Shown: piece after piece, positions 50,201 through 63,000 of the stretch
Layout of the letters: the number at the start of each line of letters is the position of its first letter
Numbering within the stretch: the stretch's first letter is position 1
From: Odiellus spinosus
Lineage: Eukaryota; Arthropoda; Arachnida; Opiliones; Phalangiidae
Direction: 5' to 3'
Length of the DNA: 64,000 nt
Assembly: GCA_963920705.1 (NCBI GenBank)
Contig: CAWUCO010000268.1
Coordinates: 248,001-312,000, forward strand
Notes under the pieces: generated by a model
Database searches by the model: none
What the model was told of the DNA's origin: nothing
The model's input: only the letters and a program-made list of their open reading frames with translations
Made by a program: the position numbers and the translations under genes

Positions 50201-53200
50201 AAATCCAAGATTATTGGATTCAAATGGACACAAAACTTTTGATTTTTAAGCGATTTAGACAAAATTAAGACCACTCGAAAGAGCAAATATTGGTCTATCT
50301 AAAAAACATAAATTTTGGAAAATCCCTTGAAAAACATGGAAAATATGGACAATTCAAAAAGCATCTAAAATCAAAAAGCGAATTTTGAAAATCTGATATT
50401 TGACTATTTTGATATTCTATGATTTCTTGAATTGGCCATATTTTTCTTGTTTTTCAACGGATTTTTGAAAACTCTTATTATTTAGACTGTCCATTAATTG
50501 CTCTTTTGAATGACTTTGGTTTTGTCTAAATTGCAAAATTGTGACAAATATAAAATTGGTTAAAATTAAGCAAAAACACTTAAAAATCCAAGATTATTGG
50601 ATTCAAATGGACACAAAACTTTTGATTTTTAAGCGATTAAGACAAAATTAAGACCACTCGAAAGAGCAAATATTGGTCTATCTAAAAAACAAGAGTTTTG
50701 GAAAATCCGTTGAAAAACATGGAAAATATGGACAATTCAAAAAACATCTAATATCAAAAAGCGAATTTTTAAAATCTGAAATTTGACTATTTTGATATTG
50801 TATGGTTTCTTGAATTGGCCATATTTTTCTTGTTTTTCAACGGATTTTTGAAAACTCTTATTATTTAGACTGTCCATTAATTGCTCTTTCGAATGACTTT
50901 GGTTTTGTCTAAATTGCAAAATTGTGACCAATATAAAATTTGTTAAAATTAAGCAAAAACGCTTAAAAATCCAAGATTATTGGATTCAAATGGACACAAA
51001 ACTTTTGATTTTTAATCGATTAAGACAAAATTAAGACCACTCGAAAGAGCAAATATTGGTCTATCTAAAAAACAAGAGTTTTGGAAAATCCGTTGAAAAA
51101 CATGGAAAATATGGACAATTCAAAAAACATCTAATATCAAAAAGCGAATTTTGAAAATCTGAAATTTGACTATTTTGATATTCTATGATTTCTTGAATTG
51201 GCCATATTTTTCTTGTTTTTCAACGGATTTTTGAAAACTCTTATTATTTAGACTGTCCATTAATTGCTCTTTCGAATGACTTTGGTTTTGTCTAAATTGC
51301 AAAATTGTGACCAATATAAAATTTGTTAAAATTAAGCAAAAACGCTTAAAAATCCAAGATTATTGGATTCAAATGGACACAAAACTTTTGATTTTTAAGC
51401 GATTTAGACAAAATTAAGACCACTCGAAAGAGCAAATATTGGTCTATCTAAAAAACATGAGTTTTGGAAAATCCCTTGAAAAACATGGAAAATATGGACA
51501 ATTCAAAAATATCTAATATCAAAAAGCGAATTTTTAAAATCTGAAATTTGACTATTTTGATATTGTATGATTTCTTGAATTGGCCATATTTTTCTTGTTT
51601 TTCAACGGATTTTTGAAAACTCTTATTATTTAGACTGTCCATTAATTGCTCTTTCGAATGACTTTGGCTTTGTATAAATTGCAAAATTGTGACAAATATA
51701 AAATTGGTTAAAATTAAGCAAAAACACTTAAAAATCCAAGATTATTGGATTCAAATGGACACAAAACTTTTGATTTTTAAGCGATTTAGACAAAATTAAG
51801 ACCACTCGAAAGAGCAAATATTGGTCTATCTAAAAAACATGAGTTTTGGAAAATCCCTTGAAAAACATGGAAAATATGGACAATTCAAAAAACATCTAAT
51901 ATCAAAAAGCGAATTTTTAAAATCTGAAATTTGACTATTTTGATATTCTATGATTTCTTGAATTGGCCATATTTTTCTTGTTTTTCAACGGATTTTTGAA
52001 AACTCTTATTATTTAGACTGTCCATTAATTGCTCTTTCGAATGACTTTGGCTTTGTATAAATTGCAAAATTGTGACAAATATAAAATTGGTTAAAATTAA
52101 GCAAAAACACTTAAAAATCCAAGATTATTGGATTCAAATGGACACAAAACTTTTGATTTTTAAGCGATTTAGACAAAATTAAGACCACTCGAAAGAGCAA
52201 ATATTGGTCTATCTAAAAAACATGAGTTTTGGAAAATCCCTTGAAAAACATGGAAAATATGGACAATTCAAAAAACATCTAATATCAAAAAGCGAATTTT
52301 GAAAATCTGAAATTTGACTATTTTGATATTCTATGATTTCTTGAATTGGCCATATTTTTCTTGTTTTTCAACGGATTTTTGAAAACTCTTATTATTTAGA
52401 CTGTCCATTAATTGCTCTTTCGAATGACTTTGGTTTTGTCAAAATTGCAAAATTGTGACAAATATAAAATTGGTTAAAATAAAGCAAAAACACTTAAAAA
52501 TCCAAGATTATTGGATTCAAATGGACACAAAACTTTTGATTTTTAAGCGATTTAGACAAAATTAAGACCACTCGAAAGAGCAAATATTGGTCTATCTAAA
52601 AAACATGAGTTTTGGAAAATCCGTTGAAAAACATGGAAAATATGGACAATTCAAAAAACATCTAATATCAAAAAGCGAATTTTTAAAATCTGAAATTTGA
52701 CTATTTTGATATTCTATGATTTCTTGAATTGGCCATATTTTTCTTGTTTTTCAACGGATTTTTGAAAACTCTTATAATTTAGACTGTCCATTAATTGCTC
52801 TTTCGAATGACTTTGGTTTTGTCAAAATTGCAAAATTGTGACAAATATAAAATTGGTTAAAATAAAGCAAAAACACTTAAAAATCCAAGATTATTGGATT
52901 CAAATGGACACAAAACTTTTGATTTTTAAGCGATTTAGACAAAATTAAGACCACTCGAAAGAGCAAATATTGGTCTATCTAAAAAACATGAGTTTTGGAA
53001 AATTCCTTGAAAAACATGGAAAATATGGACAATTCAAAAAACATCTAATATCAAAAAGCGAATTTTGAAAATCTGAAATTTGACTATTTTGATATTCTAT
53101 GATTTCTTGAATTGGCCATATTTTTCTTGTTTTTCAACGGATTTTTGAAAACTCTTATTATTTAGACTGTCCATTAATTGCTCTTTCGAATGACTTTGGT

Positions 53201-54006
53201 TTTGTCTAAATTGCAAAATTGTGACAAATATAAAATTGGTTAAAATAAAGCAAAAACGCTTAAAAATCCAAGATTATTGGATTCAAATGGACACAAAACT
53301 TTTGATTTTTAAGCGATTTAGACAAAATTAAGACCACTCGAAAGAGCAAATATTGGTCTATCTAAAAAACATGAGTTTTGGAAAATCCCTTGAAAAACAT
53401 GGAAAATATGGACAATTCAAAAAACATCTAATATCAAAAAGCGAATTTTGAAAATCTGAAATTTGACTATTTTGATATTCTATGATTTCTTGAATTGGCC
53501 ATATTTTTCTTGTTTTTCAACGGATTTTTGAAAACTCTTATTATTTAGACTGTCCATTAATTGCTCTTTCGAATGACTTTGGTTTTGTCTAAATTGCAAA
53601 ATTGTGACCAATATAAAATTGGTTAAAATTAAGCAAAAACGCTTAAAAATCCAAGATTATTGGATTCAAATGGACACAAAACTTTTGATTTTTAAGCGAT
53701 TTAGACAAAATTAAGACCACTCGAAAGAGCAAATATTGGTCTATCTAAAAAACAAAAATTTTGGAAAATCCCTTGAAAAACATGGAAAATATGGACAATT
53801 CAAAAAGCATCTAAAATCAAAAAGCGAATTTTGAAAATCTGATATTTGACTATTTTGATATTCTATGATTTCTTGAATTGGCCATATTTTTCTTGTTTTT
53901 CAACGGATTTTTGAAAACTCTTATTATTTAGACTGTCCATTAATTGCTCTTTTGAATGACTTTGGTTTTGTCTAAATTGCAAAATTGTGACAAATATAAA
54001 ATTGGT
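47200..54006 (-). repeat. Nine-monomer higher-order repeat, two copies offset 3,446 bp
   Basis: Marks at 47.2-50.56 kb recur 3,446 bp further on: TTTTTAATCGATTAAG (47569/51015), AAAAATATCTAATATC (about 48056/51502), GGCTTTGTATAAATTG (48220/51666 and 48603/52049), CTTATAATTT (49326/52772), GGAAAATTCC (49551/52997) and AAAGCATCTAAAATC (50358/53804). The only differences noticed are AACATAAAT versus AACAAAAAT near 50310/53756 and AATTTTGAC versus AATTGTGAC near 49772/53218. Matching stops near 54.0 kb, where an extra AAAAAGCATC monomer was inserted. Confidence 0.9.
48002..48238 (-). other. Extended repeat frame (78 codons), not a gene
   Basis: On the + strand this copy reads AAAAATATCTAATATC instead of AAAAAACATCTAATATC. 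The one-base shortening removes the usual TGA and lengthens the frame into the right arm. A near-identical copy lies at 51448-51684, inherited through the nine-monomer duplication. It starts with TTG, like the other frames. It is an accidental read-through product of a satellite variant. Confidence 0.85.
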
Positions 54007-57000
54007 TAAAATTAAGCAAAAACGCTTAAAAATCCAAGATTATTGGATTCAAATGGACACAAAACTTTTGATTTTTAAGCGATTTAGACAAAATTAAGAC
54101 CACTCGAAAGAGCAAATATTGGTCTATCTAAAAAACATAAATTTTGGAAAATCCCTTGAAAAACATGGAAAATATGGACAATTCAAAAAGCATCTAAAAT
54201 CAAAAAGCGAATTTTGAAAATCTGATATTTGACTATTTTGATATTCTATGATTTCTTGAATTGGCCATATTTTTCTTGTTTTTCAACGGATTTTTGAAAA
54301 CTCTTATTATTTAGACTGTCCATTAATTGCTCTTTTGAATGACTTTGGTTTTGTCTAAATTGCAAAATTGTGACAAATATAAAATTGGTTAAAATTAAGC
54401 AAAAACACTTAAAAATCCAAGATTATTGGATTCAAATGGACACAAAACTTTTGATTTTTAAGCGATTAAGACAAAATTAAGACCACTCGAAAGAGCAAAT
54501 ATTGGTCTATCTAAAAAACAAGAGTTTTGGAAAATCCGTTGAAAAACATGGAAAATATGGACAATTCAAAAAACATCTAATATCAAAAAGCGAATTTTTA
54601 AAATCTGAAATTTGACTATTTTGATATTGTATGGTTTCTTGAATTGGCCATATTTTTCTTGTTTTTCAACGGATTTTTGAAAACTCTTATTATTTAGACT
54701 GTACATTAATTGCTCTTTCGAATGACTTTGGTTTTGTCTAAATTGCAAAATTGTGACCAATATAAAATTTGTTAAAATTAAGCAAAAACGCTTAAAAATC
54801 CAAGATTATTGGATTCAAATGGACACAAAACTTTTGATTTTTAAGCGATTTAGACAAAATTAAGACCACTCGAAAGAGCAAATATTGGTCTATCTAAAAA
54901 ACATGAGTTTTGGAAAATCCCTTGAAAAACATAGAAAATATGGACAATTCAAAAAACATCTAATATCAAAAAGCGAATTTTGAAAATCTGAAATTTGACT
55001 ATTTTGATATTCTATGATTTCTTGAATTGGCCATATTTTTCTTGTTTTTCAACGGATTTTTGAAAACTCTTATTATTTAGACTGTCCATTAATTGCTCTT
55101 TCGAATGACTTTGGTTTTGTCAAAATTGCAAAATTGTGACAAATATAAAATTGGTTAAAATAAAACAAAAACACTTAAAAATCCAAGATTATTGGATTCA
55201 AATGGACACAAAACTTTTGATTTTTAAGCGATTTAGACAAAATTAAGACCACTCGAAAGAGCAAATATTGGTCTATCTAAAAAACATGAGTTTTGGAAAA
55301 TCCGTTGAAAAACATGGAAAATATGGACAATTCAAAAAACATCTAATATCAAAAAGCGAATTTTTAAAATCTGAAATTTGACTATTTTGATATTCTATGA
55401 TTTCTTGAATTGGCCATATTTTTCTTGTTTTTCAACGGATTTTTGAAAACTCTTATTATTTAGACTGTCCATTAATTGCTCTTTCGAATGACTTTGGTTT
55501 TGTCAAAATTGCAAAATTGTGACAAATATAAAATTGGTTAAAATAAAGCAAAAACACTTAAAAATCCAAGATTATTGGATTCAAATGGACACAAAACTTT
55601 TGATTTTTAAGCGATTTAGACAAAATTAAGACCACTCGAAAGAGCAAATATTGGTCTATCTAAAAAACATGAGTTTTGGAAAATCCGTTGAAAAACATGG
55701 AAAATATGGACAATTCAAAAAACATCTAATATCAAAAAGCGAATTTTTAAAATCTGAAATTTGACTATTTTGATATTCTATGATTTCTTGAATTGGCCAT
55801 ATTTTTCTTGTTTTTCAACGGATTTTTGAAAACTCTTATAATTTAGACTGTCCATTAATTGCTCTTTCAAATGACTTTGGTTTTGTCAAAATTGCAAAAT
55901 TGTGACAAATATAAAATTGGTTAAAATAAAGCAAAAACACTTAAAAATCCAAGATTATTGGATTCAAATGGACACAAAACTTTTGATTTTTAAGCGATTT
56001 AGACAAAATTAAGACCACTCGAAAGAGCAAATATTGGTCTATCTAAAAAACATGAGTTTTGGAAAATTCCTTGAAAAACATGGAAAATATGGACAATTCA
56101 AAAAACATCTAATATCAAAAAGCGAATTTTGAAAATCTGAAATTTGACTATTTTGATATTCTATGATTTCTTGAATTGGCCATATTTTTCTTGTTTTTCA
56201 ACGGATTTTTGAAAACTCTTATTATTTAGACTGTCCATTAATTGCTCTTTCGAATGACTTTGGTTTTGTCTAAATTGCAAAATTGTGACCAATATAAAAT
56301 TGGTTAAAATTAAGCAAAAACGCTTAAAAATCCAAGATTATTGGATTCAAATGGACACAAAACTTTTGATTTTTAAGCGATTTAGACAAAATTAAGACCA
56401 CTCGAAAGAGCAAATATTGGTCTATCTAAAAAACAAAAATTTTGGAAAATCCCTTGAAAAACATGGAAAATATGGACAATTCAAAAAGCATCTAAAATCA
56501 AAAAGCGAATTTTGAAAATCTGATATTTGACTATTTTGATATTCTATGATTTCATGAATTGGCTATATTTTTCTTGTTTTTCAACGGATTTTTGAAAACT
56601 CTTATTATTTAGACTGTCCATTAATTGCTCTTTTGAATGACTTTGGTTTTGTCTAAATTGCAAAATTGTGACAAATATAAAATTGGTTAAAATTAAGCAA
56701 AAACGCTTAAAAATCCAAGATTATTGGATTCAAATGGACACAAAACTTTTGATTTTTAAGCGATTTAGACAAAATTAGACCACTCGAAAGAGCAAATATT
56801 GGTCTATCTAAAAAACATAAATTTTGGAAAATCCCTTGAAAAACATGGAAAATATGGACAATTCAAAAAGCATCTAAAATCAAAAAGCGAATTTTGAAAA
56901 TCTGATATTTGACTATTTTGATATTCTATGATTTCTTGAATTGGCCATATTTTTCTTGTTTTTCAACGGATTTTTGAAAACTCTTATTATTTAGACTGTC

Positions 57001-60000
57001 CATTAATTGCTCTTTTGAATGACTTTGGTTTTGTCTAAATTGCAAAATTGTGACAAATATAAAATTGGTTAAAATTAAGCAAAAACACTTAAAAATCCAA
57101 GATTATTGGATTCAAATGGACACAAAACTTTTGATTTTTAAGCGATTAAGACAAAATTAAGACCACTCGAAAGAGCAAATATTGGTCTATCTAAAAAACA
57201 AGAGTTTTGGAAAATCCGTTGAAAAACATGGAAAATATGGACAATTCAAAAAACATCTAATATCAAAAAGCGAATTTTTAAAATCTGAAATTTGACTATT
57301 TTGATATTGTATGGTTTCTTGAATTGGCCATATTTTTCTTGTTTTTCAACGGATTTTTGAAAACTCTTATTATTTAGACTGTACATTAATTGCTCTTTCG
57401 AATGACTTTGGTTTTGTCTAAATTGCAAAATTGTGACCAATATAAAATTTGTTAAAATTAAGCAAAAACGCTTAAAAATCCAAGATTATTGGATTCAAAT
57501 GGACACAAAACTTTTGATTTTTAAGCGATTTAGACAAAATTAAGACCACTCGAAAGAGCAAATATTGGTCTATCTAGAAAACATGAGTTTTGGAAAATCC
57601 CTTGAAAAACATAGAAAATATGGACAATTCAAAAAACATCTAATATCAAAAAGCGAATTTTGAAAATCTGAAATTTGACTATTTTGATATTCTATGATTT
57701 CTTGAATTGGCCATATTTTTCTTGTTTTTCAACGGATTTTTGAAAACTCTTATTATTTAGACTGTCCATTAATTGCTCTTTCGAATGACTTTGGTTTTGT
57801 CAAAATTGCAAAATTGTGACAAATATAAAATTGGTTAAAATAAAGCAAAAACACTTAAAAATCCAAGATTATTGGATTCAAATGGACACAAAACTTTTGA
57901 TTTTTAAGCGATTTAGACAAAATTAAGACCACTCGAAAGAGCAAATATTGGTCTATCTAAAAAACATGAGTTTTGGAAAATCCGTTGAAAAACATGGAAA
58001 ATATGGACAATTCAAAAAACATCTAATATCAAAAAGCGAATTTTTAAAATCTGAAATTTGACTATTTTGATATTCTATGATTTCTTGAATTGGCCATATT
58101 TTTCTTGTTTTTCAACGGATTTTTGAAAACTCTTATAATTTAGACTGTCCATTAATTGCTCTTTCGAATGACTTTGGTTTTGTCAAAATTGCAAAATTGT
58201 GACAAATATAAAATTGGTTAAAATAAAGCAAAAACACTTAAAAATCCAAGATTATTGGATTCAAATGGACACAAAACTTTTGATTTTTAAGCGATTTAGA
58301 CAAAATTAAGACCACTCGAAAGAGCAAATATTGGTCTATCTAAAAAACATGAGTTTTGGAAAATTCCTTGAAAAACATGGAAAATATGGACAATTCAATA
58401 AACATCTAATATCAAAAAGCGAATTTTGAAAATCTGAAATTTGACTATTTTGATATTCTTTGATTTCTTGAATTGGCCATATTTTTCTTGTTTTTCAACG
58501 GATTTTTGAAAACTCTTATTATTTAGACTGTCCATTAATTGCTCTTTCGAATGACTTTGGTTTTGTCTAAATTGCAAAATTGTGACCAATATAAAATTGG
58601 TTAAAATTAAGCAAAAACGCTTAAAAATCCAAGATTATTGTTTTCAAATGGACACAAAACTTTTGATTTTTAAGCGATTTAGACAAAATTAAGACCACTC
58701 GAAAGAGCAAATATTGGTCTATCTAAAAAACATAAATTTTGGAAAATCCCTTGAAAAACATGGAAAATATGGACAATTCAAAAAGCATCTAAAATCAAAA
58801 AGCGAATTTTGAAAATCTGATATTTGACTATTTTGATATTCTATGATTTCTTGAATTGGCCATATTTTTCTTGTTTTTCAACGGATTTTTGAAAACTCTT
58901 ATTATTTAGACTGTCCATTAATTGCTCTTTTGAATGACTTTGGTTTTGTCTAAATTGCAAAATTGTGACAAATATAAAATTGGTTAAAATTAAGCAAAAA
59001 CACTTAAAAATCCAAGATTATTGGATTCAAATGGACACAAAACTTTTGATTTTTAAGCGATTAAGACAAAATTAAGACCACTCGAAAGAGCAAATATTGG
59101 TCTATCTAAAAAACAAGAGTTTTGGAAAATCCGTTGAAAAACATGGAAAATATGGACAATTCAAAAAACATCTAATATCAAAAAGCGAATTTTGAAAATC
59201 TGATATTTGACTATTTTGATTTTCTATGATTTCTTGAATTGGCCATATTTTTCTTGTTTTTCAACGGATTTTTGAAAACTCTTGTTATTTAGACTGTCCA
59301 TTAATTGCTCTTTCGAATGACTTTGGTTTTGTCTAAATTGCAAAATTGTGACAAATATAAAATTGGTTAAAATAAAGCAAAAACACTTAAAAATCCAAGA
59401 TTATTGGATTCAAATGGACACAAAACTTTTGATTTTTAAGCGATTTAGACAAAATTAAGACTACTCGAAAGAGCAAATATTGGTCTATCTGAAAATCAAG
59501 AGTTTTGGAAAATCCGTTGAAAAACATGGAAAATATGGACAATTCAAATAACATCTAATATCAAAAAGCGAATTTTGAAAATCTGAAATTTGACTATTTT
59601 GATATTCTATGATTTCTTGAATTGGCCATATTTTTCTTGTTTTTCAACGGATTTTTGAAAACTCTTATTATTTAGACTGTCCATTAATTGCTCTTTCGAA
59701 TGACTTTGGTTTTGTCTAAATTGCAAAATTGTGACAAATATAAAATTGGTTAAAATAAAGCAAAAACGCTTAAAAATCCAAGATTATTGGATTCAAATGG
59801 ACACAAAACTTTTGATTTTTAAGCGATTTAGACAAAATTAAGACCACTCGAAAGAGCAAATATTGGTCTATCTAAAAAACATGAGTTTTGGAAAATCCCT
59901 TGAAAAACATGGAAAATATGGACAATTCAAAAAACATCTAATATCAAAAAGCGAATTTTGAAAATCTGAAATTTGACTATTTTGATATTCTATGATTTCT

Positions 60001-63000
60001 TGAATTGGCCATATTTTTCTTGTTTTTCAACGGATTTTTGAAAACTCTTATTATTTAGACTGTCCATTAATTGCTCTTTCGAATGACTTTGGTTTTGTCT
60101 AAATTGCAAAATTGTGACCAATATAAAATTGGTTAAAATTAAGCAAAAACGCTTAAAAATCCAAGATTATTGGATTCAAATGGACACAAAACTTTTGATT
60201 TTTAAGCGATTTAGACAAAATTAAGACCACTCGAAAGAGCAAATATTGGTCTATCTAAAAAACATAAATTTTGGAAAATCCCTTGAAAAACATGGAAAAT
60301 ATGGACAATTCAAAAAGCATCTAAAATCAAAAAGCGAATTTTGAAAATCTGATATTTGACTATTTTGATATTCTATGATTTCTTGAATTGGCCATATTTT
60401 TCTTGTTTTTCAACGGATTTTTGAAAACTCTTATTATTTAGACTGTCCATTAATTGCTCTTTTGAATGACTTTGGTTTTGTCTAAATTGCAAAATTGTGA
60501 CAAATATAAAATTGGTTAAAATTAAGCAAAAACACTTAAAAATCCAAGATTATTGGATTCAAATGGACACAAAACTTTTGATTTTTAAGCGATTAAGACA
60601 AAATTAAGACCACTCGAAAGAGCAAATATTGGTCTATCTAAAAAACAAGAGTTTTGGAAAATCCGTTGAAAAACATGGAAAATATGGACAATTCAAAAAA
60701 CATCTAATATCAAAAAGCGAATTTTTAAAATCTGAAATTTGACTATTTTGATATTGTATGGTTTCTTGAATTGGCCATATTTTTCTTGTTTTTCAACGGA
60801 TTTTTGAAAACTCTTATTATTTAGACTGTACATTAATTGCTCTTTCGAATGACTTTGGTTTTGTCTAAATTGCAAAATTGTGACCAATATAAAATTTGTT
60901 AAAATTAAGCAAAAACGCTTAAAAATCCAAGATTATTGGATTCAAATGGACACAAAACTTTTGATTTTTAAGCGATTTAGACAAAATTAAGACCACTCGA
61001 AAGAGCAAATATTGGTCTATCTAAAAAACATGAGTTTTGGAAAATCCCTTGAAAAACATGGAAAATATGGACAATTCAAAAAACATCTAATATCAAAAAG
61101 CGAATTTTGAAAATCTGAAATTTGACTATTTTGATATTCTATGATTTCTTGAATTGGCCATATTTTTCTTGTTTTTCAACGGATTTTTGAAAACTCTTAT
61201 TATTTAGACTGTCCATTAATTGCTCTTTCGAATGACTTTGGTTTTGTCAAAATTGCAAAATTGTGACAAATATAAAATTGGTTAAAATAAAGCAAAAACA
61301 CTTAAAAATCCAAGATTATTGGATTCAAATGGACACAAAACTTTTGATTTTTAAGCGATTTAGACAAAATTAAGACCACTCGAAAGAGCAAATATTGGTC
61401 TATCTAAAAAACATGAGTTTTGGAAAATCCGTTGAAAAACATGGAAAATATGGACAATTCAAAAAACATCTAATATCAAAAAGCGAATTTTTAAAATCTG
61501 AAATTTGACTATTTTGATATTCTATGATTTCTTGAATTGGCCATATTTTTCTTGTTTTTCAACGGATTTTTGAAAACTCTTATAATTTAGACTGTCCATT
61601 AATTGCTCTTTCGAATGACTTTGGTTTTGTCAAAATTGCAAAATTGTGACAAATATAAAATTGGTTAAAATAAAGCAAAAACACTTAAAAATCCAAGATT
61701 ATTGGATTCAAATGGACACAAAACTTTTGATTTTTAAGCGATTTAGACAAAATTAAGACCACTCGAAAGAGCAAATATTGGTCTATCTAAAAAACATGAG
61801 TTTTGGAAAATTCCTTGAAAAACATGGAAAATATGGACAATTCAAAAAACATCTAATATCAAAAAGCGAATTTTGAAAATCTGAAATTTGACTATTTTGA
61901 TATTCTATGATTTCTTGAATTGGCCATATTTTTCTTGTTTTTCAACGGATTTTTGAAAACTCTTATTATTTAGACTGTCCATTAATTGCTCTTTCGAATG
62001 ACTTTGGTTTTGTCTAAATTGCAAAATTGTGACAAATATAAAATTGGTTAAAATAAAGCAAAAACGCTTAAAAATCCAAGATTATTGGATTCAAATGGAC
62101 ACAAAACTTTTGATTTTTAAGCGATTTAGACAAAATTAAGACCACTCGAAAGAGCAAATATTGGTCTATCTAAAAAACATGAGTTTTGGAAAATCCCTTG
62201 AAAAACATGGAAAATATGGACAATTCAAAAAACATCTAATATCAAAAAGCGAATTTTGAAAATCTGAAATTTGACTATTTTGATATTCTATGATTTCTTG
62301 AATTGGCCATATTTTTCTTGTTTTTCAACGGATTTTTGAAAACTCTTATTATTTAGACTGTCCATTAATTGCTCTTTCGAATGACTTTGGTTTTGTCTAA
62401 ATTGCAAAATTGTGACCAATATAAAATTGGTTAAAATTAAGCAAAAACGCTTAAAAATCCAAGATTATTGGATTCAAATGGACACAAAACTTTTGATTTT
62501 TAAGCGATTTAGACAAAATTAAGACCACTCGAAAGAGCAAATATTGGTCTATCTAAAAAACATAAATTTTGGAAAATCCCTTGAAAAACATGGAAAATAT
62601 GGACAATTCAAAAAGCATCTAAAATCAAAAAGCGAATTTTGAAAATCTGATATTTGACTATTTTGATATTCTATGATTTCTTGAATTGGCCATATTTTTC
62701 TTGTTTTTCAACGGATTTTTGAAAACTCTTATTATTTAGACTGTCCATTAATTGCTCTTTTGAATGACTTTGGTTTTGTCTAAATTGCAAAATTGTGACA
62801 AATATAAAATTGGTTAAAATTAAGCAAAAACACTTAAAAATCCAAGATTATTGGATTCAAATGGACACAAAACTTTTGATTTTTAAGCGATTAAGACAAA
62901 ATTAAGACCACTCGAAAGAGCAAATATTGGTCTATCTAAAAAACAAGAGTTTTGGAAAATCCGTTGAAAAACATGGAAAATATGGACAATTCAAAAAACA

